Below, piece by piece: positions 38,131 through 46,689 of a stretch of DNA of 64,000 nucleotides. The position numbers and the translations under genes are program-made. Positions within the stretch are counted from its first letter, which is position 1. Each line of letters starts with the position of its first letter. Source of the stretch: Gracilaria domingensis (Eukaryota; Rhodophyta; Florideophyceae; Gracilariales; Gracilariaceae); assembly GCA_022539475.1 (NCBI GenBank), contig VCMS01000005.1, positions 310,001 to 374,000 of the forward strand, written 5' to 3'. A model generated the notes under the pieces. The model saw only the letters and a program-made list of their open reading frames with translations, made no database searches and had not been told where the DNA came from.

Positions 38131-40131
38131 CTACAATTCTTCCTTCGAACCCCCGCCATTCCTCTCTTCCCGCTCTCGCTCCTCTTGTTCAGCCGCTTCT
38201 TCATCATCGCGAATAATTGCTTCGTCTTCGTCTCCAACAAACTTGTACATAAGCAATGAAGACTTTTTGAATGCATCATCGATATTATTTGGCAGTTGTT
38301 GGACTGCCATATGACCGTAGGCAAGCGTGTCTACAAGCACAAATTCTTCATCCTTCATCTCAACTGTTGCAGGGGCGCACACGAATAATTGATCTTCCCG
38401 ATAACCGTCTTGCCCCTTCAAGTCCCGCAGTGTGGTCATAAGCTTCAAACGCGAATCACCGGCGTCGTGAATACTGACATTCTTCATGTTAGGGCCAAGC
38501 AGGGATCGATGCCCAATTACTCCCTTGAACATCACAAGATCAGCATTCTGAGGAATGCTATCTATTCCACCCGCCCCAACCTTGAGCAACACACGTGGGA
38601 TGCCAGATTGGTTGAAGAAGCCGTAGAACAGAACCATCGCTCCTGTAAACGCCAGGTTGAGCATTCGGAATCGCTTTGATGACGATGATCCAAACAGAGT
38701 ACTCGCAAGGCACACGACGCATATGGGCATCAAGGACAACAATGAGATAGTCCCTAAACGATCGTTATTCTGGATTACTTCAATAAGCAATCCCAAGAGG
38801 AAGGTTGTTTGGATAGTATCGAAATACACGTAAAGCTCATCTTCCAATTCTTTGGTCATACCAGCCTTTTTGGCCTTCCTCTTCTTGGCCTTCTTGGCGT
38901 TTGCCACTTGCTTCAGCTCAGTCATGAGTTCCTTCATAGCCACCTTCATACCATCATACGACTCTCTCATCAACACAATAAAGAATGGGCCAAGAATGGC
39001 AGGCAGGGATAAGAACATTTGCCCTGGAGAGGTGTGCATCGCAATCGTGGAAATGTAGCTGCGAGTGAGAACCTCCTTCATGGCATTTATCGGAGTATAA
39101 ATGAGTTTTCCCTTGTATGAAAACGGCAGACCCTTGGTAGCATATTCGACAAACATGTCAAAGCTTGTCATGACCGTATTGCCGAACCTTAGCTTAAAGG
39201 TGCCAAAATAGACAGAGTCAACACTAATCCAAATAGTACACCAAAGCGCGAAAATGGCAAAGCCCTCCATAGCGCCACGCACATATCGCAGCGGTTGAAG
39301 GCCGTTCTTCCCCCAGAGATTGCTGAGATAAAGCACAGGCGTAATGGCGAAAAAGGCAAACGCAGGTCTCAAAAAGACACCAAGCGATAGCGCAAACGCT
39401 GAAAGCCAGAACAATGGGCGGGCGGTGTTTATCGGCCATCCGAAGCACGCAGCAACAATCATGGTGAGACACATGCTCTCCAGTGCAAAGTTGGAGTTAC
39501 GCGTCATTGCCAGTAAGGTGGTCCACAAGGAAGAATAGGTGAGCAGCGCACTCAAGGCATTCTCGCCTTCATAGACAGCGAAAACGCGAAGCAAGAAGAG
39601 GTCGGTGACGAAGCTGAGCATGAACATCCACACTCTGGGCAGTATCATGGCGATGAGGCCCATCCATTGCGGCTTGCATCCATCAAGAAAACGATTGCAA
39701 ACAATGTTGGCACCCATGTACGGAATACCACTCGAAATGAAAGCGCCCACGATTGAGCGAGTGTAATTGGATTCGGCAGTCATGCCGGTCGGGGGCGTGA
39801 GCACAGCGGGATCAAGACCGGCAGAGTTCATATGAGGCAGCAACGCAACCGCTAACGAATCGACACCTTCATCAAACTCAATTCCCTCCAGAATGGCAGG
39901 CGTGAATATCAACAGGAAGCGCAAAGCCACGAAAAGAAAGTACAAGGGCGACGAAAAGAAAGTCTTGAAGACGGGGGCACCCAGCCCGATGGCGGCGGTG
40001 GCCGGATCATCGCCGCCAGCTCGATCTCGCACCTTGCGCACACGCTTGAGCTTCTTCTTGGTGCCAGGCGTGGCATCGCGCGACTTGGCAGAGGGGATGA
40101 GCGGGTCGGTTTCGGCGACCTTGGAGCTCAT
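38131..40131 (-). CDS. GPI mannosyltransferase 4-like (PIG-Z/SMP3, GT22)
   Basis: A 666-residue polytopic ER membrane protein, probably adding an alpha-1,2-mannose to GPI precursors from dolichol-P-mannose. After a basic cytosolic start (KKKLKRVRKVRDR) comes the first membrane helix, the luminal loop EGIEFDEGVDSL (position of the GT22 acidic HPDE-type motif, with DE kept), TRSIVGAFISSGIPYMG (the PIG-Z/SMP3-like RS..SG.P segment) and about nine further hydrophobic helices with the order LPRVWMFMLSFVTD, TRNSNFALESMCLTMIV and RPAFAFFAITPVLY. A Lys-rich cytosolic loop is near 430. The C-terminus is highly acidic (EEAAEQEEREREER). The ATG at 40131 is used; the frame opens further upstream but only from a non-ATG codon. 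ALG9, ALG12 or PIG-B are alternatives in the same family. Divergent from the nucleotide-sugar transporter. Confidence 0.72.
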   Translation of the reverse strand: MSSKVAETDPLIPSAKSRDATPGTKKKLKRVRKVRDRAGGDDPATAAIGLGAPVFKTFFSSPLYFLFVALRFLLIFTPAILEGIEFDEGVDSLAVALLPHMNSAGLDPAVLTPPTGMTAESNYTRSIVGAFISSGIPYMGANIVCNRFLDGCKPQWMGLIAMILPRVWMFMLSFVTDLFLLRVFAVYEGENALSALLTYSSLWTTLLAMTRNSNFALESMCLTMIVAACFGWPINTARPLFWLSAFALSLGVFLRPAFAFFAITPVLYLSNLWGKNGLQPLRYVRGAMEGFAIFALWCTIWISVDSVYFGTFKLRFGNTVMTSFDMFVEYATKGLPFSYKGKLIYTPINAMKEVLTRSYISTIAMHTSPGQMFLSLPAILGPFFIVLMRESYDGMKVAMKELMTELKQVANAKKAKKRKAKKAGMTKELEDELYVYFDTIQTTFLLGLLIEVIQNNDRLGTISLLSLMPICVVCLASTLFGSSSSKRFRMLNLAFTGAMVLFYGFFNQSGIPRVLLKVGAGGIDSIPQNADLVMFKGVIGHRSLLGPNMKNVSIHDAGDSRLKLMTTLRDLKGQDGYREDQLFVCAPATVEMKDEEFVLVDTLAYGHMAVQQLPNNIDDAFKKSSLLMYKFVGDEDEAIIRDDEEAAEQEEREREERNGGGSKEEL

Positions 40132-40812
40132 GTTGCGGCGAGGCGGAGGAACAGAACCGGTTGACGAGGGGCGGGGCGCGGTGCCGCCGCAGATAGACGT
40201 AGCGCAAGCTATGTATCCACGCGCTGCGGGCGATGCAGCGGCAGGCACGCAATGCAGTTCTGCACTTCGAAGTTCGAAGTTCGTTCGCCGCGTCAATCTA
40301 TTTGGCGCGCCGCCGTGCAACGTGGCCACGCCCTACGCGAAGTGAAACGCGTCAGCGAGTTGCAATTGCTATACGCCTGACGTAATTCGCTGTTTTGTAA
40401 TCACACCGCACGCTCCGCCAGCCGCCGCCGCTGCCAACGGCAGATCTGCGCAAATCGTCTCGAGTGGCGCGCGATATCTGCTAGATTTGCCGATGGCACC
40501 GCCGATACCTTCGAGTCGCCGATGCCAACGGCGGCCGCGCGCGCCGCCGTCGCACGCTGCGCCACGGCCGCGCGCCGCCGACGCGGTCGCGCCGCCGCGC
40601 GCGCACACAGCGTATGTCACCTGCCGTTGCCGATTGTCAGCACAGCGCACGCCGCCATGCGCCCACCGCCGCACCAAGCCGCGCCGTCTCCACGCCGTAG
40701 CGAGACGCCTCTGTTTGCTACCACGCGCTCCTCCGTTTGCAGCGCTTTGCGCAACTCGCGTCACCTATCCCATCGTGCTCCGTAGCACTTTGCGCGCGCG
40801 ATAGCAGAAGCG
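40132..40812. other. GC-rich upstream region of PIG-Z-like and nucleotide-sugar transporter genes
   Basis: Divergent 681-base region, strongly GC-rich from about 40380 on. Contains the 17-bp palindrome at 40264-40280. Long frames on both strands reflect GC content. Confidence 0.5.
40264..40280. promoter_or_regulatory. 17-bp palindrome ACTTCGAAGTTCGAAGT
   Basis: Perfect 8-base arms around one G. It can be read as TTCGAA-G-TTCGAA, two self-complementary hexamers one base apart, the same layout as TCTAGA-T-TCTAGA at the aconitase/ISCA1 and Hop/threonine synthase regions. It is about 135-150 bases before the PIG-Z-like ATG. Confidence 0.45.
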
Positions 40813-41955
40813 ATGGGCGTGCACGCCGCAGAACTGGTGGCAAGTGGCACCGCCATTCAAGCCGACTGCGCGGCGCTGCGTGACGGCGATGGCCAGGTGC
40901 GTCGTTCGCTGCTGCGCGACGACGCTCGTTCTATGTCGCGGTCGTCGTCTCGCTCTTCGGCGCGCGGTCGATTGAACGCCGTGTCGCGAGAGTATGGTGT
41001 GCGCGTCAAACTGGTGGCTTGTTTGAGTCTGGTGTGCGTGCAGTTATTTGCATCCATCGTGCTAAAACTCGCCCATGCCGGCGGCAAGTATACGTTTTCG
41101 CCACAGAGTTCGCTGGCATTGAGCGAGATCATCAAGTTGGGCTTGAGCTTGTTGTACATCTTGTACGATGAGCGCAGTGTCGCGGGCGTGACGCGCTGTG
41201 TGAAGGAGCAAAGCAACTTGAGACTGGGATGGCATATGTTCGGACTGGGTGCGCTTTACTGCTTCAACAACGCGCTTATGTTTTGGCTGTTTGCGAGGGC
41301 TGATCCCGGGTCCATCACGCTCATCAAGAGTGGCGCGACAGTGGTGAGCGCGCTCATGCTGTATTTTGTGCGCGGCATGCGACTGAGCGTGTGTCGATGG
41401 ATGGTGATGCTGATGCAGATGTTGGCATTGGTGGTTGCGCAATTCGACGCTTGTGAAGGACGCGCGCATCTACCGTCTCACGTGTACGCCGTTTTGCTGC
41501 TGAGTCTTTTCAACTCATCTGTGGCCAATGTGTGGAACGAATATGTGATCAAGCGCTTTGAGAACGCGTCGCTGGGCGTGAAGAACGTGTACTTGTACAT
41601 GTTTGGCGCGTTGTTGAACGTGGGCGTGTTTACAAACAGTCGCATGACGGACAAGTCGACGCCCGCTTTTTTCGAAGGGTACAATGCGATGGCGGTGGCC
41701 GTGGTGTGCTCCAACGCGTTCATGGGCGTGGCCATGAACGTGGTGTACAAGTACGCCGACGCGGTGGTGAAGAACATTGCCACCAGCACGACGACGGTGC
41801 TGCTCGTGTTCATCTCGGCCATGTTCTTCGGCGGGCGCGACAACGTGATGGTGTTCCTCGGCGGCGGCATCGTGGTCATGGGCACGTATCTGTACTTTGC
41901 GATCGGCGTCACCGAGCAGCAGCTGCGCCAGCAGCAGCAAGCGCTGACGCAGTGA
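40813..41955 (+). CDS. Nucleotide-sugar transporter (CMP-sialic acid transporter-like family)
   Basis: A 380-residue Golgi/ER antiporter of the drug/metabolite transporter superfamily (nucleotide-sugar transporter branch, SLC35A-like). A Ser/Arg-rich cytosolic head (about 1-60) precedes about ten membrane helices. Family marks are KYTFSPQSSLALSEIIKLGLSLL, FNNALMFWLFARADPGSITLIKSGATVVSALM and SSVANVWNEYVIKRF, the last being the NEY-containing conserved loop, followed by GVAMNVVYKYADAVVKNIATSTTTVLLVF. The substrate cannot be read from sequence; UDP-galactose or UDP-GlcNAc are as likely as CMP-sugars. Codons are very GC-rich at third positions compared with the rest of the window, in line with the local GC island. 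Divergent from the PIG-Z-like gene. Confidence 0.88.
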   Translation: MGVHAAELVASGTAIQADCAALRDGDGQVRRSLLRDDARSMSRSSSRSSARGRLNAVSREYGVRVKLVACLSLVCVQLFASIVLKLAHAGGKYTFSPQSSLALSEIIKLGLSLLYILYDERSVAGVTRCVKEQSNLRLGWHMFGLGALYCFNNALMFWLFARADPGSITLIKSGATVVSALMLYFVRGMRLSVCRWMVMLMQMLALVVAQFDACEGRAHLPSHVYAVLLLSLFNSSVANVWNEYVIKRFENASLGVKNVYLYMFGALLNVGVFTNSRMTDKSTPAFFEGYNAMAVAVVCSNAFMGVAMNVVYKYADAVVKNIATSTTTVLLVFISAMFFGGRDNVMVFLGGGIVVMGTYLYFAIGVTEQQLRQQQQALTQ

Positions 41956-41963
41956 GCCGGCGC

Positions 41964-42377
41964 TCACGCCGAGCGCGCGCGAGCGCAAAGCGGTAAAGCC
42001 AGCAGCGACGAGCGCGACGAGCGCGACGAGCGCGACGAGCACGCGGCCAGCACGCGGCGCAGCACGCGCGCGGGTCGCAGCTGCTGCTCGCGGCCGCCCG
42101 CCTTTGAGGCGGGGGCGGCCGCGGCGGCGATGGCGATGGCGATGGCGCTCCTTCCCGCGCTCTGCCGCGCGCGCACGCGCCACAGCGCGACGGCCAGCAG
42201 CGCGGCGGCCAGCACGACGGCCGGCCACAGCGTGTGCACGCGCGGCGTCTCCGGCAGCAGCCAGCGCGCCCTCGTGGGCATGCGCGGCGCGGCGCCGGGC
42301 GGCGCCGCGGCGTGCGGCGGCGCGCGCCCCGCCGACAGCCCGAACGCGTCGGTGAGCGACCAGAAGCCGTCCAGCAT
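41964..42377 (-). CDS. Candidate small single-pass membrane protein
   Basis: A 137-residue frame in the GC-rich island. MLDGFWSLTDAFGL starts it, followed by a Pro/Ala/Arg-rich linker and a hydrophobic segment TLWPAVVLAAALLAVALW (about 49-66) flanked by Arg. The C-terminal half is Ala/Arg/Ser repeats from simple sequence. It does not overlap the transporter (9 bases apart, convergent). GC-rich DNA produces long frames easily, so this is only a candidate. Confidence 0.25.
   Translation of the reverse strand: MLDGFWSLTDAFGLSAGRAPPHAAAPPGAAPRMPTRARWLLPETPRVHTLWPAVVLAAALLAVALWRVRARQSAGRSAIAIAIAAAAAPASKAGGREQQLRPARVLRRVLAACSSRSSRSSRSSLLALPLCARARSA
42003..42041 (+). repeat. 9-bp tandem repeat (GAGCGCGAC)n
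   Basis: About four units of a GCGACGA-type 9-mer just after the transporter stop. Read on the minus strand it encodes the Ser-Ser-Arg repeats at the end of the candidate small membrane protein. Confidence 0.7.
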
Positions 42378-42700
42378 GGCGCCAGCCGTGCGCGCCGCCA
42401 AATCTGCGCGTAGATTCGCCGCTGGCGGTCGTTTTCCGTTGCGCACAAATATCTGCGCCGCCGCTGACAGTGCGCGGTCGCGCCTCGCTCTCAATTCGGG
42501 AGCGCGCGGCCGTTAGCTGTTAGCTCGCAGCGCGCGTGCGGAGCGCCTGCTTCGAGCGCCTGCTTCAACCAGCGCGCGCGCCTTTAAGCGTGCGCGCCGC
42601 TGCCGCCCCGCTCGCCGCAACGGCTGCGCCCGCCCCTTCATCGCTCCCCCTCCCCCCTCGTAACCGCTTTTGTTCCTTCGTCCCCTTCCCCCTCCGCTTC

Positions 42701-43024
42701 ATGTCTCGTCGTCTCGCCATCCGCACCGTCGGCAACGGCCACGCGCTGCGAGAGTACGCCGTTCAGAATGCAGCAGCTGTAGCTTCCACTCCATCGCCTT
42801 CGACCTCCGCCTCCACGTCATACCCTCCCGCTGCATCGCACACGTCGCCCACTTCCGTCGCCAACGCAATTTTGCCGCCACTTCCGTTGCGATTGCCGCC
42901 GCCTCAGAGTTCCGCTATTTCCCGCTTCAACGTGCAGACCTTCCACTCGTCACCGCGTCGTCGTAAGCTGCGCTTCGTTCCTAAACTACCTGTCATTTAC
43001 GAGCATTGCGAGCTCGCGTGTTGA
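42701..43024 (+). CDS. Candidate small basic protein, unrecognised
   Basis: A 107-residue frame: MSRRLAIRTVGNGHALREYAVQ, then a Ser/Thr/Pro-rich middle, then a basic end SPRRRKLRFVPKLPVIYEHCELAC. The ATG follows a long pyrimidine-rich leader (about 42640-42700) like 5' leaders of expressed genes. The frame is open further upstream without clear protein character. A low-complexity middle and small size keep confidence low. No family recognised. Confidence 0.35.
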   Translation: MSRRLAIRTVGNGHALREYAVQNAAAVASTPSPSTSASTSYPPAASHTSPTSVANAILPPLPLRLPPPQSSAISRFNVQTFHSSPRRRKLRFVPKLPVIYEHCELAC

Positions 43025-43173
43025 GCGTTTTTCGCCTCCTCTTCGTCTTCTCGCACTTGTCTTTTTATCAGTCTTTGTTTCAGCCGTTACGTCGCTCGTT
43101 ACTGCTACCACGCTTGTAAAACAGCGTCTCCTTCCTACCTTTCTCTACCTTTTACCTTCTGTTACCACATCTG

Positions 43174-44793
43174 CTACGAATCGCCGCAGTTCTCTGCCGC
43201 CTCTGCAAATCCGATTCTCCCGCGTCTTCGGTCGTACACCGTCACATACCTCTGCATCAGAGTGTTGCCCAGTACAACCATTCCTCCCAGTCCATCCATT
43301 CCCATAATACCCACGCATCGATAAGTCTTTCCGCCCCGCTTATACTTGAGCATGTAGTCCTGCGGTCTTAAAGACAGTCGCACCACCCCTCCTACCTCCA
43401 TCGTCAGAGTCGGTAGCAATTCCATGTCCTCGTCAGATAAGCTCACGCACATTCCACTCTGAAACCACGAATCGTCTTCGCACAGTTCAGGCACCTCACA
43501 AAACCGCTTTTGAAATTCGCGTTTCAGCGCCGTGAATGTCTTGGTCGATGTCACGATAAGCGTCGTGCCCGTGTCCACGATCGCGGTTCGAAAGTTTGGC
43601 ATTGACACCTTCTCATCCCCAATCCAAAGCTGTCCGCCTAATGACACTCGATAGTAGCGCTGTGTCCCGAGATGAGTCATGTCCACGTACTCCACTTCTG
43701 CCTTGGTCACCTTGTGGTCCAGTCCTCCTAGCATCAACTTACCACCAGTGCTGGTCATGCAGATTGAGAACACGTCGTCAACCTGACCACTCTTCACAAG
43801 TGAATCAAAGGGAGGGTCGAAACAAGACGGGTTACACGCCAGCGACTTGTACGCCATTCCCAAGATGCCATCCACTTCAGAACGCTCAAAGTTTGCTGAA
43901 TTACGGAGAATGCCTCCGAATGTCACATTGCATCGTAAAGTGCCCCACACCATCTCGTCTTGAATTAAAGATCCCGACAGCGTTGACCCATCAGCATATC
44001 GCAGAGAGAATCCACATTCCTCTGGTCTCTCTGCTGAGCAACAGGCCCCACGACTCGAACAGATAGGGCATGAGCTGGAGCATCGCCCCGCCGCACACCG
44101 TTCCGAATCACAACTGATAGCTTCTCCCCCGTCGCTGCTCTCCAATGAGTATCGTCGATCCGATTTGCGAGAACATGAGCGACAGCCTTTCATCGGTACC
44201 GCCAATGTGCTCGACCCAGTATCCACTTGAACTCGCATTTCCTTGCCGCCGATTTCGATGATTGAGAAGTATTCCCCGACACCAACGATTCCTCCATGCA
44301 AGTCCACCGTCACAGTATCATTAGCACCGACAACGCTTTCTGCCTCTCTTTCTTCACTACCCTTTGCCCCGAAGATGTGTCTTCGGAGCGCTTGACTTGA
44401 ACGGCGTAATCGTCCACCAAGTTCGCCGTAATGCTTCCGTTTGTGCGAGTGCACAATGCGAACCTTGTATGGCAATCCCTTTGTAGAGCCTGGAATCTGG
44501 TCTCTGGGGGGTACAGCAATCATCGGCATGATGATCACAGGTGGTGAAATATCATCCCCATCTTTCTTCCTTGCCAATTCTGGAGTATCCGATGCCACAC
44601 GGGAAACAGGCCAGAACCCACCTATGGAGCGGTTCAGAGATGCACGAATCCTCTGTTGTCGTCCTAGGGGTCGAGGTGATCCGAGAGCGGGGAGTGCTTG
44701 GGTTGACAGCATCAAAATGAAAGTTAGGATTACGGTTTTGTGAGCAATCCATATACTCTGCAACCTACGGCAAGGTTTAGTAATTCTCCTCAT
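43174..44793 (-). CDS. Pepsin-type aspartyl protease, membrane or secreted
   Basis: A 539-residue A1-family endopeptidase. Hydrophobic residues 18-39 form a signal peptide or signal anchor. A propeptide-like region runs to about 165. The catalytic motifs are Asp191 in VDTGSSTLAVP and Asp407 in VDTGTTLIV, with flap Tyr266 in YADGS. Between the first Asp and the flap is a cysteine-rich insert (CRSC, CDSERC, CSSSCPIC, ACC and EEC) with at least twelve Cys. A Cys-rich insert after DTGSS-LAVPxxxC is seen in plasmepsin V/ASP5-like and some protist A1 enzymes, so this is a possible ER/Golgi processing protease. The C-terminus holds VVLGNTLMQRYVTVYDRRRGRIGFAEA, the family end. No C-terminal membrane segment. 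Confidence 0.9.
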   Translation of the reverse strand: MRRITKPCRRLQSIWIAHKTVILTFILMLSTQALPALGSPRPLGRQQRIRASLNRSIGGFWPVSRVASDTPELARKKDGDDISPPVIIMPMIAVPPRDQIPGSTKGLPYKVRIVHSHKRKHYGELGGRLRRSSQALRRHIFGAKGSEEREAESVVGANDTVTVDLHGGIVGVGEYFSIIEIGGKEMRVQVDTGSSTLAVPMKGCRSCSRKSDRRYSLESSDGGEAISCDSERCAAGRCSSSCPICSSRGACCSAERPEECGFSLRYADGSTLSGSLIQDEMVWGTLRCNVTFGGILRNSANFERSEVDGILGMAYKSLACNPSCFDPPFDSLVKSGQVDDVFSICMTSTGGKLMLGGLDHKVTKAEVEYVDMTHLGTQRYYRVSLGGQLWIGDEKVSMPNFRTAIVDTGTTLIVTSTKTFTALKREFQKRFCEVPELCEDDSWFQSGMCVSLSDEDMELLPTLTMEVGGVVRLSLRPQDYMLKYKRGGKTYRCVGIMGMDGLGGMVVLGNTLMQRYVTVYDRRRGRIGFAEAAENCGDS

Positions 44794-46689
44794 AACTATT
44801 CCCTCTCTCAGTACGAGTCGCCCGTCTCGTGGTTTCTACCTCTCGTGCGTAACTTCTTGCAAGTTATAAATCCCGTGCTGTCACAGGAGCTTCAGGTTGT
44901 TCACTACTAGTTCCGTGTCTCTCGACATCGGCCGTTCCGGTGCACGATGGTTGATGCTTCTATCGAATAGACGAAGGTCCCACACAATTCGAACCAATAT
45001 GCTCAGTATACAAAATGAGACTTGCTTCAGTCTTGAGTTCATCAACTCCACAGTTCTGCTCTTCTTGGAAAGATTTACATCGACCGCGACAGAGGAATCC
45101 GTGGTTAGTCGCAAAAAGATCGCACCTGGTACGGAGAATCAGAAGCAGAGGCGACAGGCATCGAATTTCTGTCTCCTTCACAAGACACGAATTCGCTCTC
45201 AAAGGGGTTTTGCGTTTTTGCTCTGCACACGACGCATTGTGATTTTCATAGCGGTGTCGACCGTACGGTTCTTTCGAATTAAGAACCAACTCGTGTTGCC
45301 CTTCACTTTTCCACGATCGCAGTCACTCTCTACCCGCCGTTCTTTTCGGGAAATGTACCAATAATGTGCGTCCCCGTGAATGTTCCTGGTTCGCAAAAGT
45401 CAGTATACGAGGTAGAGATAATTGCGGCGCATACTCTTAATCAAGCGAAACTTTGCACCGCCTGTACAACTGATAACTACCTGTATCTACATGTCAATTT
45501 AGAACTCCGCTATACAGAAAATTGTCGCACCCCTTCACATGGTGAAACGCTGGCTGTATCCAAGAGGGCGGCAGCGTCGCGATTGTTCTATGCTTCGTAC
45601 CGAGACCGACCTATGCCTTCCGCTGAATTTCGTCCTCCCCCTACAACCAAAAGGCACAGCCGGTAATCCATGAGAGCCGCTTAGCATTTGTAGTTCTTAA
45701 GCCAGAGGTATAATACAACGGCTCTTCGGAACAACTAAGACTCGATTCGCCGCGATGAAGATTCAAAGACTTGCATTAGAGACTCGAATCATGTGACAAG
45801 AAATCTGAATTCTTGTCAAGTTCCTTGATTTCAAGAGTGTCCACATCCCAGCAGATATCTATGTAAGCATGGGGGCTAGCCTTTCGACCTAGGCGACTAA
45901 GCGCATACTTTCGAGGATTCGGTGTGTTTCTTCAAACGCGATGAACTGTATGATTAGAACTTCAGAGATCGTGGTGCGTTGGATGTTCCATCTTTACGGC
46001 GATCGTGTGTGAAAACGTTTCTCGGGGAACAAGAGCGATTCTCTTCGTCGTTTGAAGCTCGAGCAATTTTGTCAGAGCACCTTTGTTTTGAGGGTATTAG
46101 AAGTTTTGTTCACTTGCCCAGAGCAAAAAAAGAAAAAAAAGAAAGCGTTCCGAGTCGGAACTTCCGACGGTACATAAAATATTATTTTGCATCTTCTTCC
46201 CCGTTCATTACACGTACCCGAATCTTCGCCGCGTGGTCATGGGTCTCTCTGTCATGATCAACTGGATTGAATATGAAGCCATTACCTTTTAAGGAGAGGA
46301 AGGAAAATTTTCGAAAGAGCCATTGTATCAATCATAAGCAGTGTTAAAAGTCGGTGCCTAAACTAGAAACTGGGGTTCTCTTCCTTAAAAATGAGTCTTG
46401 CCTTAGGTTAGCAGAGGAGAGAGAGCAATTCTATGCTAACCGGATTTGCTTTTTGTTCTGAAGCACTTTCTTTTTCAGGCTGCCATGAAACGTTCAAAGC
46501 GCTTTCTTGTGTCGATTGGGAAAGAATCACACGCTTCAAGTGTGTACAAACGCGAGACTTTCTTGTTCTTCGAAAACTCGAAACTGCAAACCTTATCTCA
46601 TGGTTTTCTCTCTCTCTCAAACCAAACTCTGGCTGAGATAAAAACGTGCCGACGAGGAGGGCCAGAAGTCTAATCTTGCAAAATATAAC
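44794..46689. other. Long intergenic region, no gene recognised
   Basis: Upstream of two divergent genes for secretory-pathway proteins. Frames up to 155 codons (44897-45364) resemble nothing known. An inverted repeat with 9-base arms lies at 45794-45818, an A-rich tract near 46127-46143 and a CT tract near 46607-46619. Confidence 0.5.
45794..45818. promoter_or_regulatory. Inverted repeat TGACAAGAA / TTCTTGTCA
   Basis: Perfect 9-base arms with a 7-base spacer, roughly midway between the divergent aspartyl protease and beta-propeller genes. Could be a protein-binding site or a small RNA hairpin. Confidence 0.3.

Noticed and set aside
41515-42228. 237-codon minus-strand frame overlapping the nucleotide-sugar transporter
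   Set aside because: Antisense to a clear gene; the product is mostly His/Arg/Ala low complexity.
44897-45364. 155-codon plus-strand frame
   Set aside because: No family resemblance, unusual residue mix, and a frame of this size occurs by chance in this window.
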